From NCBI GenBank assembly GCA_943367715.1, contig CALRJY020000011.1:101571-165570 (forward strand): a stretch of 64,000 nucleotides of DNA, read 5' to 3'. The position numbers were made by a program, and so were the translations under genes. Source of the DNA: JAEYXS01 sp943367715 (GTDB lineage: Bacteria; Verrucomicrobiota; Verrucomicrobiia; Limisphaerales; JAEYXS01). Below are positions 43,359-53,872 of this stretch, piece after piece. Each line of letters starts with the position of its first letter. Position 1 is the first letter of the stretch. Below the pieces are notes generated by a model. The model saw nothing but the letters and a program-made list of their open reading frames with translations, did not search any database and had not been told where the DNA came from.

Positions 43359-46229
43359 TTTGGCCAGTTCTTCGGCGTTGCTCTCTACGGCGTGCGAGAG
43401 GTTTTCTTTGCCATCGTAAAAGGCCACGAAATCCAATTCACGATCGGGCTTGTTTAAGTTGTCGGCGAAGTAGCGCACCATTTCAGTAGGTGGCAAGGTG
43501 CGGCGGCCCATGACTTCCACCAACGGGAAATTCATGTCGGTGTCATAAGCGCGATAGACGAGCTCCGTGCAGACCAGTTTGTCGGTGCTGAAAAAATCGA
43601 ACTCGAAATCGTAAGGCTTGCCCAGATGACTGAAGGCGACAGCGATGGCTTCGCGGATTTGATCCTTGCTTAGGCGCGGACGCAGGATAGCGGCTGAATC
43701 GGCTATGCCCAGGCAATGCTCCATTGTGGTCATGCGGACACCGGCAGGCACGGCTTCAAGGATCACATATTCGTGGCCTTCTTCATCGCGTTGGGTGAAC
43801 TTGCGCCAGTGCGGTTTCACGCGCGGGTCTTCGTCCAGCCCCATGGCGATGAGGTCTTCCACTGAGCCCACATAGAGTGCGGCATGCGCCCAGTAGCCGG
43901 GCATAAATGCGCGTGAAAGAAACCAGTTTTGCCGCTCGATCAGGATGTCACCAGGTTTGGCGAGCTGGCGCATTTCACCGAGTTGACGAGGTTGCACCAG
44001 TGCCTGACCAGCCCGGGGCTGACGCACGCGGGTATCGCCCACCCAGGTAGAGACGGCGGATTGCCCCTTATAGATAGCTGATTTGCCGAGGAACTTCGCT
44101 TCTTTGACGGCGGCCATGAAGCTCTCCTGGACAACATTCACCTTGGCATCGCTCATCATCATTTCCGTTTGGCGTAATTGAGTGGCGAAAGAGCGGTAAG
44201 GTTCTTTGCCAGTCAATCCCTGCGCCTCCAGCAAGGGAGTGAACCGGCGATAGTGCTCAAAGCCATTTGCGAGCAGCTTCTGATGTTGAGGCAAACGAAG
44301 ATTCTCACGCACATCGTCATAGAGACCATTGGGGATGCCCCATCTCGGATCGCCTTCGTTCAGCTTCTTGATGACGACGGGGTCATCGGCGAACATATAG
44401 ACGAACTTGTAGGAGTTCTCATACAGAGCGGAGCCACTGGTGAGCATGAGCAAAAAACCACGCAGGCGGAGGTTCTCATCAGTGATGGCCGCGTGGCCTT
44501 GATAATCCCAGAGCAGTCGCAGCAATTCCGTGCGGTAGCTGATGAGGGAGAGTTCGAGGCGGCGGACGAGATCGTCATCGTCCTGATTGTAGAAGGTGCG
44601 CTTGCCATCGAGAAACTCGCGGTTCAGCAGCACGGTTTTCTTTTCCAGTTCGGTCAGGCCGGAGAGAATGTTTACCAGAGTTTTTTCATCTGCGGTGATT
44701 TTTTCGCCCAATGTGACCGTAGACATGGCGCTGAGATCAGGCCCTTGTCGGGTGAGTTCAGGGAAGGCTTCATTACGGGTAAGCGTTACCACCCAAAGGA
44801 TGAGAAAACCCACCACACCCAAGCCGACAGCCCAACGCACGGTGCGGCGAAAGACCCAGAACCACGAAAAGGTGTTCTCCGGTGGCTCTTCCACGGGATG
44901 ATCGCGACTGAAGTCATCGCCCAAGGCGAGGAGTTCGTTACCCAAGCGGGTTTGTTCTCGTCGAATGGCTTTAAGCTTTTCGCGATGGAATATGGTGAGG
45001 ATCTGGTGCCACCACAGAGCGGCAGCTTCAACGACTTGTCGCCAATAGCTCAAGGCATAGACGCCGCAGAAGGGCATCAGGATGGTCCATACGGTGGCTA
45101 CCCAGGGGAGGAAGTAAGATTGGCCCCAATACCAGACAAAGGCATACCACGCCACATAGATGGGGAGGCCAAAGCCGAGCCGAGCTTGGGCGAGGGTGAT
45201 GCGTTTATTGGCCGAGACACGACGGGCAAGCCAGCGCGTCAGGAAGAACGGAACGATATGTTGCACCGTGCCAAGTGCGGTAGGTATGAGGCCGGCGCAG
45301 AGGGTGATCGTGCGCCAGAACAGCAACATGGCGAAGGCTGGACCCTTCAAGCGCATGATGGGTGAAGCAGGGGAAAGGCCGATGGCATCCAGCTCACGAT
45401 GATGCCTGAGAATGGCGACCGCCAATGTGCGAGCGCGTCGCCGTTCAGTTTGGTTGAAATGATTCATCCCCTCAGCGAGCCATTTACGACGCTTGAGACC
45501 GATGATGGGATCTTGGCCGGGATGGAATTTCGCGGGGATCAAGGCCTCCAGATCATCCAGCAGCGGCTCCCATTCAGCTTCCTCTAGATGGATGACGGAT
45601 TCGCAGAGGCGGGCGTTGATGGTTTCGCGCAGGTGGCGAATACGCTGGCCTGCATCTTCAGGCTGTGTTTTCAGCCATTCAACGAGGGAAATCGGCTCGC
45701 CGACTTGAACCCAGATGGAGCTGCGGAATTTTTCCTTTCGCTCAAAATTGAAACCGACAGGGACGATGACGAGGTTCTTGGCGCCCAAATGAAATGCTTT
45801 GAGCGCGATGCGGGCGGCACCGGAGCGGACTTTTTCCAGATGCAGGCCGTCATGGCTGATACCTTCAGGAAAGACGCCGATGGCGACGCCGGAAGCAAGG
45901 GCTTGGGCGGCCTTATCAACAGAGTCGTGATTGCGTCGGACTTGCTTGGCGTCATCGCTGGCGCGATAAGCGGGGATCATGCCGAGGCTTTGCAGGAAGC
46001 GGCCGAAGATGGGGATATCGAAGAGCGGGGCTTTCGTCAGGAACACTACAGGGCGGCGGGTGACGATGCCGAGCAGCACAGGATCGATGAGCGCATTGGC
46101 GTGATTAGCCACGAAAACGACCGGACCATCTTTGGGAATGTAATCGCGACCGGTGATCTCGATGCGCGGGTAGTAACAGCGGATGAGCCACCGAAGCAGT
46201 TGCTGAATGATGAGGCAGAGCAGTTTCAT
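43317..46229 (-). CDS. PlsC-type acyltransferase fused to a YiiX-like permuted papain domain
   Basis: A 970-residue fusion. Residues 1-230 are a lysophospholipid or glycerol-phosphate acyltransferase: the catalytic motif is NHANALIDP, with five residues between His and Asp as in Gat/Sct1-type enzymes, then FVFPEG-like GVFPEGISHDG. A middle part (about 300-500) has several membrane segments, then a long helical stretch. Residues about 755-950 are a YiiX/NlpC-P60-like permuted papain domain: KPGDILIERQ, His in YWAHAALYVG (about 781), Cys in KLVCTELVYRAYD (about 885). The cysteine domain may cleave or form amide/ester bonds on lipid or peptidoglycan. It follows the DUF3592-like gene. Confidence 0.88.
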   Translation of the reverse strand: MKLLCLIIQQLLRWLIRCYYPRIEITGRDYIPKDGPVVFVANHANALIDPVLLGIVTRRPVVFLTKAPLFDIPIFGRFLQSLGMIPAYRASDDAKQVRRNHDSVDKAAQALASGVAIGVFPEGISHDGLHLEKVRSGAARIALKAFHLGAKNLVIVPVGFNFERKEKFRSSIWVQVGEPISLVEWLKTQPEDAGQRIRHLRETINARLCESVIHLEEAEWEPLLDDLEALIPAKFHPGQDPIIGLKRRKWLAEGMNHFNQTERRRARTLAVAILRHHRELDAIGLSPASPIMRLKGPAFAMLLFWRTITLCAGLIPTALGTVQHIVPFFLTRWLARRVSANKRITLAQARLGFGLPIYVAWYAFVWYWGQSYFLPWVATVWTILMPFCGVYALSYWRQVVEAAALWWHQILTIFHREKLKAIRREQTRLGNELLALGDDFSRDHPVEEPPENTFSWFWVFRRTVRWAVGLGVVGFLILWVVTLTRNEAFPELTRQGPDLSAMSTVTLGEKITADEKTLVNILSGLTELEKKTVLLNREFLDGKRTFYNQDDDDLVRRLELSLISYRTELLRLLWDYQGHAAITDENLRLRGFLLMLTSGSALYENSYKFVYMFADDPVVIKKLNEGDPRWGIPNGLYDDVRENLRLPQHQKLLANGFEHYRRFTPLLEAQGLTGKEPYRSFATQLRQTEMMMSDAKVNVVQESFMAAVKEAKFLGKSAIYKGQSAVSTWVGDTRVRQPRAGQALVQPRQLGEMRQLAKPGDILIERQNWFLSRAFMPGYWAHAALYVGSVEDLIAMGLDEDPRVKPHWRKFTQRDEEGHEYVILEAVPAGVRMTTMEHCLGIADSAAILRPRLSKDQIREAIAVAFSHLGKPYDFEFDFFSTDKLVCTELVYRAYDTDMNFPLVEVMGRRTLPPTEMVRYFADNLNKPDRELDFVAFYDGKENLSHAVESNAEELAKSVNRPALTWLQKP

Positions 46230-46284
46230 CGGGACAGGGGCATCTACTGCTTGAGAGATTGCGTTGGACAGGAAGACAGGTCAA

Positions 46285-47310
46285 TCACCCCGTGGGCACA
46301 AGACGGTTCAATTTTCTGGTCAATCGAAGTCTTGGCCGCCAGTAGTTCCACCATGACATCGAAATAGCACAAAAGAAAAACAGTGGAAACAGGATGGTCC
46401 AAACGCTCACATGCAGATTGCGTGTTACTGCGGCTTGAGAAGGGGTATTCGGATTGACATAGCAAATGCCTGTAGGATTCGGAAAATGATCTACCATCAA
46501 AAAGGAGCTGAATTTATAGCGGTTTGAAAACCATTGCTGCCCATTCATCTCGTAACTGTAGATTACGAACCGCTTTGAGACTTTGCCTCTACGGCCTGTA
46601 CTGATGATCTCGTAGCTGCCCACAATGGTGCATGGCTTGATTTCCCATGAATAAGCCCGTGCCGAATCGAAGACAGGTTGGGCAGAAGCTAGCAGAATAA
46701 ATAAAGGCACTGGAAGCAGGATCAAGCCCGAAGCCAGCATTTTGAACTGAACTGTGATGCGCCGGGATCGGGATTGTTTACGCAGGGTGCGCATGGCATA
46801 GAGCATGATCGAACCGAAGAGAAACCACGCCGAAGCAATAAACTGATAGTCAGAAACCCCCGGATTGATAAGCACAGAATGGGCCGGATGCAAAGCATTG
46901 ATCAGACAATGGTTTTCTTCGCCAACGCGAAATTTGGCCGCTTTTCTGTATGCATCCTCGAACCATTTGAAATTTTCATCATACAGCCTGTTCGTATGCC
47001 AGATACCGTTGAACTCATAGGCATAGCGAACCGTAAGACTGGGTCTCAATTTGACGGGAGAGACATTGTTCTCGATGATTTTGCAGGGAACTTTCTCTGG
47101 ATAATCCTTGCGAGCCGAAGAACCCCGCGACAGGTAAAAGAAAGCCAGGCAAAACGAAATGCCGATGAATAGCAGGCACAAAAAGTTAGCAGCACCCGTA
47201 GTGCCGGACTTTCCTGATGAAGATAGTTCCGTTGTATCGGCGTGAACGCGCGGTCTTACTTGAGCGGGGGGATTGATACCGTCCTTAAGCTTGCGCTTTT
47301 GTTTGGACAT
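46285..47310 (-). CDS. Membrane protein with two DUF3592-like halves
   Basis: A 341-residue protein with about four hydrophobic segments (FLCLLFIGISFCLAFFYLS; IASAWFLFGSIMLYAM; LILLPVPLFILLASA; and near the C-terminus WTILFPLFFFCAISMSWW). Two similar extramembrane modules follow the first and third segments: YPEKVPCKIIENNV...YAYEFNGIWHTNRLY and IKPCTIVGSYEII...YSYEMNGQQWFSNRY. This matches the DUF3592 pattern, present twice. Function unknown. It lies between guaA (24 nt gap) and the acyltransferase fusion and is more AT-rich than both. Confidence 0.82.
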   Translation of the reverse strand: MSKQKRKLKDGINPPAQVRPRVHADTTELSSSGKSGTTGAANFLCLLFIGISFCLAFFYLSRGSSARKDYPEKVPCKIIENNVSPVKLRPSLTVRYAYEFNGIWHTNRLYDENFKWFEDAYRKAAKFRVGEENHCLINALHPAHSVLINPGVSDYQFIASAWFLFGSIMLYAMRTLRKQSRSRRITVQFKMLASGLILLPVPLFILLASAQPVFDSARAYSWEIKPCTIVGSYEIISTGRRGKVSKRFVIYSYEMNGQQWFSNRYKFSSFLMVDHFPNPTGICYVNPNTPSQAAVTRNLHVSVWTILFPLFFFCAISMSWWNYWRPRLRLTRKLNRLVPTG

Positions 47311-47334
47311 GGCAATCGCTCCGCAGAAGTGTCG

Positions 47335-48876
<1,542 letters not shown>

Positions 48877-48968
48877 GGGAACAAAGGCCAAGTGTTTGCC
48901 TTCCGGCGAAACATTTGGCGAGTGAAAAATGGAATAAAAATCCGTTGGTTACCCGTCAGTTCGGAGGC

Positions 48969-49337
48969 TTATTGAGGAACGACCTTGACCGTGCCCGCGG
49001 CGGCATCATAGCTAAACTTCATGTTGTAGGGCGGCTTGGGCAGCGCCTTGATGGTGCCGCTGGACACCAATTCTTCCAAATCCTTGGGATTACGGCCTTT
49101 TTCCACCTGAAACATCGAGATGGCGGAACTGAGGGAAGCGGTGTCCACAGTGGCTTCGGCACTCTTTTTGCCTTTGGCGACGGTCTTCAAATAATCCGTA
49201 GGCGCATTCAGGGGATTCTCACCGACCTTTTCCTCGGCGGGTTTGGCGGCAGGTGTGGGAGCAGGCGCTGGCGCCGGCTTTTCGCAGCCCACAATGAGGC
49301 TGGCTCCCACCAACAGAACGATTACGGATTTGTTCAT
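48969..49337 (-). CDS. Small lipoprotein of unknown function
   Basis: A 122-residue exported protein. Signal peptide with lipobox IVGC, then a Pro/Ala-rich linker (APAPAPTPAAKPAEE), then a globular part with ASLSSAISMFQVEKGRNPKDLEELV-like sequence that resembles the conserved part of type II secretion pseudopilins (GspG-like) after their N-terminal helix. No prepilin cleavage site is present, so it is not a pilin itself. It stands alone upstream of guaA in the same direction, 92 nt away. Confidence 0.82.
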   Translation of the reverse strand: MNKSVIVLLVGASLIVGCEKPAPAPAPTPAAKPAEEKVGENPLNAPTDYLKTVAKGKKSAEATVDTASLSSAISMFQVEKGRNPKDLEELVSSGTIKALPKPPYNMKFSYDAAAGTVKVVPQ

Positions 49338-49448
49338 AAGTGGAAGCTAGCACGCACCGGGGTGGAGGCAAGCCGCAACCGAACAGGGAAATGACTGCTG
49401 GTGAGGCAGAAAATCTCCCTCATCAAGGCGGCAAGAAGGATGTTGAAA

Positions 49449-50726
49449 TCAGCCAGCAGCCGGTGCCGTGGCTTTCAACGGTTCGCCGTAAGGCAGGTCA
49501 TCAGGCAGCGGGATGAATTCACGGATATGATTCCACAGCTCAGTGAAGTCTTTGTTCACATCACCGGAGAGGCAATCGGTGATCTGGCCGCCGGCCTCGG
49601 GATACTTCTTGATGACTTCGCGGAAGCTGAAGTTGGGATCGTAGAAGGCGTAAACCAGCTTGCGCATGTTCTCCACACCGATCCGCATCGTGGTGCCGTA
49701 TTCCGTAAACCGGACCGGAGAGAAATCTTTGGCCAGGATGCATTGATGAACGGTTTCACCGGCCATCACGCCGCTCTTGAGCGCGAGCATGACGCCGCTG
49801 CTGAATACGGGATCAAGGAAGGCGAAGGCATCACCAACGAGCAAGAGGCCGGGAGCGGCGCAATACTTGGAGTGACGCGAATACTCGCTGGTGATGAAGT
49901 AATCACCGGTCTGCTCACCTACGGCCAAGTGGTTCTTGATCCATTGGTTCTGCTCAATCTCACGATTGAAGATGCCCTTCGGATCACGCACGCCGTCGCG
50001 CGTGAGATATTTGCCTTCCGCCACGATGCCGACACTGACCATGTCGTTGTGCTGTGGGATGTGCCAGAACCAGCCTTTATCCGGCACATAGGCGACAGTC
50101 GTTGCGCCTTCATCAAGACCTTCGCCACGTTGGGATCCTTTATAGTAAGTCCACACGGCGATCTTGTTCAGGTAAGGATCATTCATGCGCCAGCCGCGCC
50201 GGTTCGAGGTGAAGGCTTCCTTGCCGGTGCAATCCAACGTGATTGGAGCATGCACCTGATACGTCTTGCCGTCCTTGCCGGTGGCTTCCACGCCGATGAC
50301 GCGTTCGCCCTCCATGAGCAATTGTTTGACCGAAGTTTCTTCCCGGACCACGGCACCTTTAGTGCGCGCGTTGTTGAGTAGCAGTTCATCGAACTCCGAA
50401 CGGAGCACCTGCCAGGTCTGGGCGATGGTTTCCTTGTCGTAACGGGTGTAGAAGTAAAATGGCAGGGAGCGTTTGCCTTCCGGTTGCACGAACGTGACGC
50501 TGTATTTTTTCACGAAGTGCGAGGCCTTCATCATGGGAATAAGGCCAAGTCGTTCCAGCGGTTGAAAAGTGAAGGGAATGAGGGATTCGCCGATGTGATA
50601 GCGGGGGAATTTCTCACGCTCGAGGACGAGCACTTTATGGCCGTATTCGGCGAGGATGGCAGCGGAACTGGAACCCGCGGGGCCGCCACCGATGATGATG
50701 GCATCAAATTGTTCTGGCGTTGACAT
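49449..50726 (-). CDS. FAD-dependent oxidoreductase of the flavin halogenase-like group
   Basis: A 425-residue flavoprotein. The N-terminal dinucleotide fold reads AIIIGGGPAGSSSAAILAEYG, followed by EREKFPRYHIGESLIP. The sequence KGWFWHIPQHN fits the WxWxIP motif of flavin-dependent halogenases, and GDAFAFLDPVFSSGVMLALKSG closes the FAD site. A halogenase-type lysine may be one of the pair in FVKKYSVTF. Proteins like this are either true halogenases or related oxidoreductases/geranylgeranyl-reductase-like enzymes; activity cannot be told from the motifs. It is divergent from a LysR gene, which may regulate it. Confidence 0.87.
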   Translation of the reverse strand: MSTPEQFDAIIIGGGPAGSSSAAILAEYGHKVLVLEREKFPRYHIGESLIPFTFQPLERLGLIPMMKASHFVKKYSVTFVQPEGKRSLPFYFYTRYDKETIAQTWQVLRSEFDELLLNNARTKGAVVREETSVKQLLMEGERVIGVEATGKDGKTYQVHAPITLDCTGKEAFTSNRRGWRMNDPYLNKIAVWTYYKGSQRGEGLDEGATTVAYVPDKGWFWHIPQHNDMVSVGIVAEGKYLTRDGVRDPKGIFNREIEQNQWIKNHLAVGEQTGDYFITSEYSRHSKYCAAPGLLLVGDAFAFLDPVFSSGVMLALKSGVMAGETVHQCILAKDFSPVRFTEYGTTMRIGVENMRKLVYAFYDPNFSFREVIKKYPEAGGQITDCLSGDVNKDFTELWNHIREFIPLPDDLPYGEPLKATAPAAG

Positions 50727-50811
50727 ATTGGTAGTAGAGCGCTTCCTTGGTAGTAACGGAAATAAAAGCTCGCTATCATCGTTATGCCGCTTTGTTATTA
50801 CCGGTAAACCT
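50727..50811. promoter_or_regulatory. Divergent promoter region with likely LysR operator
   Basis: 85 bp between the oxidoreductase and the LysR gene. It contains a 9-bp direct repeat, TTGGTAGTA at 50728-50736 and 50747-50755 (19 nt apart), and the palindrome TTACCGGTAA (50798-50807). LysR proteins commonly bind such divergent regions, so control of both genes is likely but inferred. Confidence 0.6.
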
Positions 50812-51711
50812 ATGGACCTGCGTCATCTGAGATACTTTCAGGCGGTGGCCGAGGAGTTGAATTATTCCCGGGCAGCACGACGTTTGCACGTGGCCCAACC
50901 GGCCCTCAGCCGGGCGGTAAAAGAGATCGAATCCGAACTGGGCGCGGTCTTGTTTGAACGGACCCGGCATTATGTGCGGCTGACGCCTGCGGGAGTGGTG
51001 TTGCTGCGAGAAGCGGGTTTGTTATTGGAGCGATGGGAGGATTCCTTGCGTCGGGTGAGGCGCACCGCGGCGGGCGAGGAGGGTGAATTGCGGCTGGGTT
51101 ATATCGGGCCGCCCACGCAACCGTTCTTGGGACGCCTGTTGGCGGAGTATCGGAAGCGCTATCCGCTCGTCTCGATTCATCTGGAAGAACGGACGCCGGA
51201 GCGAGTTTGGGAAATGGTCGCGAAGGGGCGTCTGTCTGTGGCGCTGACGCGACCCGTTATGGCGCATGAATCCTTGGGCTTGCGCACTGTCTTACTGCGA
51301 AAGGAACGTTTGGGCGTGGTCATGCGGGCAGACCATCCGCTCGCGAATAAAAGGAATCTGGCATGGAGTGCACTTGCGAAGCTGCCGCTCATCGTACTGG
51401 CGCGGCGTGAGGGCATCAGCCTGCATGATGCGGTGCTGGCGGGCTGTCGCCAGGCGGGCTTTACGCCGCGACTGGCGCAGACACCGAGTTTGATTGGCAC
51501 GGTGTTGAGCTACGCCGAAGCGGGGGCAGGAGTGGGCGTGGTGCCGGATTCGGTCTGGATGGTAGACTCTTCGCTGAAATTCATTCCGCTGACGCCCGCA
51601 CATTACGTGGAGTTGGTGCTGGTCTGGCAGGAGGATGATAATCCGCCACCGGCGCAGCGGTTTCGGGAATTGCTGATTGAGTGGAAGGATGCCGGGAAGC
51701 TTTGGCGGTAA
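50812..51711 (+). CDS. LysR-family transcriptional regulator
   Basis: A 299-residue regulator. N-terminal winged helix-turn-helix (MDLRHLRYFQAVAEELNYSR, RRLHVAQPALSRAVKEIESE, LGAVLFERTRHYVRLTPAG) and a C-terminal periplasmic-binding-protein-like effector domain. I use ATG 50812; the open frame from 50656 overlaps the divergent gene. By position it probably controls the flavoprotein gene and itself. The effector is unknown. Confidence 0.94.
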   Translation: MDLRHLRYFQAVAEELNYSRAARRLHVAQPALSRAVKEIESELGAVLFERTRHYVRLTPAGVVLLREAGLLLERWEDSLRRVRRTAAGEEGELRLGYIGPPTQPFLGRLLAEYRKRYPLVSIHLEERTPERVWEMVAKGRLSVALTRPVMAHESLGLRTVLLRKERLGVVMRADHPLANKRNLAWSALAKLPLIVLARREGISLHDAVLAGCRQAGFTPRLAQTPSLIGTVLSYAEAGAGVGVVPDSVWMVDSSLKFIPLTPAHYVELVLVWQEDDNPPPAQRFRELLIEWKDAGKLWR

Positions 51712-51753
51712 TGCGTATGACGGATGCGTAACTGAGACGGATGGAGGGACGAA

Positions 51754-53709
51754 TCACTTGGCGTTGAGGCGCTGGGTGGCGAGTCTTCGAGCTTCTTCGA
51801 TCAAGGGCAGGTCTTGCACCAGATTTGCGAAACGGAACGGAGGCAGGCCGCTTTGGTCGCGACCTAGCAGATCACCGGGGCCGCGTAGTTCCAGGTCGGC
51901 TTCGGCGATGCGGAAGCCATCGGTGGTTTCCTCCATCACTTTCATACGCTGGCGGGCTTCGTCCGTCTTGAGTTTCGCGAGCAGGATGCAGTGGGAATCG
52001 TGCTGGCCACGACCGATGCGACCGCGTAGCTGATGCAACTGCGCTAGGCCGAATTGTTCCGCGTTCTCGATCACCATTACGGTGGCGTTCGGCACATCTA
52101 CGCCGACTTCAATCACGCTGGTGGCCACGAGGCATTGCAACTTGTTATCGCGGAACTCCGTCATCACGCGGTCCTTTTCCTCAGCGGAGATACGACCGTG
52201 GAGCAGGCCGGTTTTGAAGGGGGCGAGCGACAAGGCGAGTTTGTGGAATTCACCTTTCACGGCTTTGACATCTTTATCCGTGTCATCCTCTTCCACGCGC
52301 GGATAAACGATGTAGGCTTGGCGGCCTTCCGTGAGTTTCTCTTTCAGGAAAGCGAGCACTTGTTTGAGCTTATCTGGCGTGCGGACATAGGTGCGAATGC
52401 GTCCGCGATTGCCGGGCATCTGGTCGATGACACTAACATCCAGATCGCCATAGAGCGTGAGGCCCAAGGTGCGCGGGATGGGTGTGGCAGTCATGACCAG
52501 AAGATGGGGATAGGCGCCTTTGCGCACCAACGATTCGCGCTGGGACACACCGAACTTGTGCTGCTCATCGATTATGACGAGACCAACCATCTTCATGCGA
52601 AAGGCCTCTTGCACCAAGGCATGCGTGCCGATGACCAGACACGGGCGGTCATGTGAGAAGAAGCTTTTGCGACTGCCAGATTGGAATTCTACGGGAATCT
52701 TCAGCGGCTCGAACCAGCGTTTGAAATTGCGATAATGCTGCTCGGCCAAGATCTCGGTGGGCGCCATGAGCAGGACGGTGAAACCGCTCTCAAGGGTCAT
52801 CAAGGCGGCGCAGGCAGCTACAGCGGTCTTGCCGGCGCCGACGTCGCCTTGCAGCAGACGGCGCATGGGATGTTCGCCACCGAGGTCTTGGCGGATTTCA
52901 CGAAGCACCTTGGTCTGGCCATCCGTGAGCTTGAAGCCGAGTTTAGCGAGGAAGGGTTTAATCAGGTGGTTGTCACCAGCGCAGGGATGGGCGACGGCGT
53001 TCAGCTCCAATCGACGGCGGCGGCTCTGAATCTCCTGCTGCAATGCGATGAGTTCATTCAGGGCAAGGCGCTTGCGAGCGATGTCCGTGTCCTCCCGCTC
53101 TTCGGGGAAGTGAAGCATGTGGAGGGCGTTGCTGAATTCGGGATATCCGGCTTTCACCGCTTCGGGGTAGGGCTCGATGAGAAGGGACTCGAATTGTTCT
53201 AACGTGCGCCAGAGGAGTGAGCGCACCCAGCGTTGCGGAAGCCCCTCGGTCAGCGGGTAGATGGGGACGATGCGGTTCAGGTGGATGGAGACTTCTTCGC
53301 CGGGGTCGATGACTTCGGTCTCCGGGTGATCCATGGTGCGTGGTTTCAGGGAGTTCGGTTTGCCATAGACCATGACGTCATCGCCATTGCGGAAATAATT
53401 CTCCATGTAGGGGAGATTCCACCAGCGGCAATGGAGGCGGGCGGTGCCGTCATCAATGACGAGTTCGAAGACGGACTTGCGGCCTTTACCAAAGGTATTC
53501 AAACCCATGGCGACGACTTTGCCGCGGACAGTAGATGAGCTATCGAGCGAGAGATCGTAGATGGAAAGAAAGTGGCGACGATCCTCGTAACGTCGCGGAC
53601 GGTGGAACAACAAGTCATCTACACAGTAGATACCGAGGCGGTGCAATTGTGCAGAACGCTCATTGCCGACCCCGCGAAGGTCTTTGACCAAGGTTTTCAG
53701 ATGGAGCAT
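51754..53709 (-). CDS. recG: ATP-dependent DNA helicase RecG
   Basis: A 651-residue branch-migration helicase that processes stalled forks and Holliday junctions. The N-terminal wedge domain starts after LVKDLRGVGNERSAQLHRLG and PRRYEDRRHF. The helicase part has Walker A LLQGDVGAGKTAVA, the DEQH box LVIIDEQHKFGV, TATPIPRTLGLTLYGD and motif VI QLRGRIGRGQHDS. I chose ATG 53709 because the sequence upstream is not conserved; in-frame ATGs at 53808 and 53817 would bring the length closer to the typical 690. It is divergent from the MocA gene. Confidence 0.96.
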   Translation of the reverse strand: MLHLKTLVKDLRGVGNERSAQLHRLGIYCVDDLLFHRPRRYEDRRHFLSIYDLSLDSSSTVRGKVVAMGLNTFGKGRKSVFELVIDDGTARLHCRWWNLPYMENYFRNGDDVMVYGKPNSLKPRTMDHPETEVIDPGEEVSIHLNRIVPIYPLTEGLPQRWVRSLLWRTLEQFESLLIEPYPEAVKAGYPEFSNALHMLHFPEEREDTDIARKRLALNELIALQQEIQSRRRRLELNAVAHPCAGDNHLIKPFLAKLGFKLTDGQTKVLREIRQDLGGEHPMRRLLQGDVGAGKTAVAACAALMTLESGFTVLLMAPTEILAEQHYRNFKRWFEPLKIPVEFQSGSRKSFFSHDRPCLVIGTHALVQEAFRMKMVGLVIIDEQHKFGVSQRESLVRKGAYPHLLVMTATPIPRTLGLTLYGDLDVSVIDQMPGNRGRIRTYVRTPDKLKQVLAFLKEKLTEGRQAYIVYPRVEEDDTDKDVKAVKGEFHKLALSLAPFKTGLLHGRISAEEKDRVMTEFRDNKLQCLVATSVIEVGVDVPNATVMVIENAEQFGLAQLHQLRGRIGRGQHDSHCILLAKLKTDEARQRMKVMEETTDGFRIAEADLELRGPGDLLGRDQSGLPPFRFANLVQDLPLIEEARRLATQRLNAK

Positions 53710-53872
53710 TGCGTCCGGCACGGGAAGAGGTTTAGCGGGTCCGAGTGGAGAGACCAAGAGGGAAAGAAACTTGGATGAAGGGAAAGTGCGGATGCGCCGC
53801 CCAGTCATTGCGGTCATACTTGCCAATTCTGCGCACCTCGCCATACTGCGCCGCATTCGTTTTGATTGATCC

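Noticed and set aside
49401..50381. 326-residue plus-strand open frame
   Set aside because: Lies opposite the flavoprotein, which has the FAD motifs.
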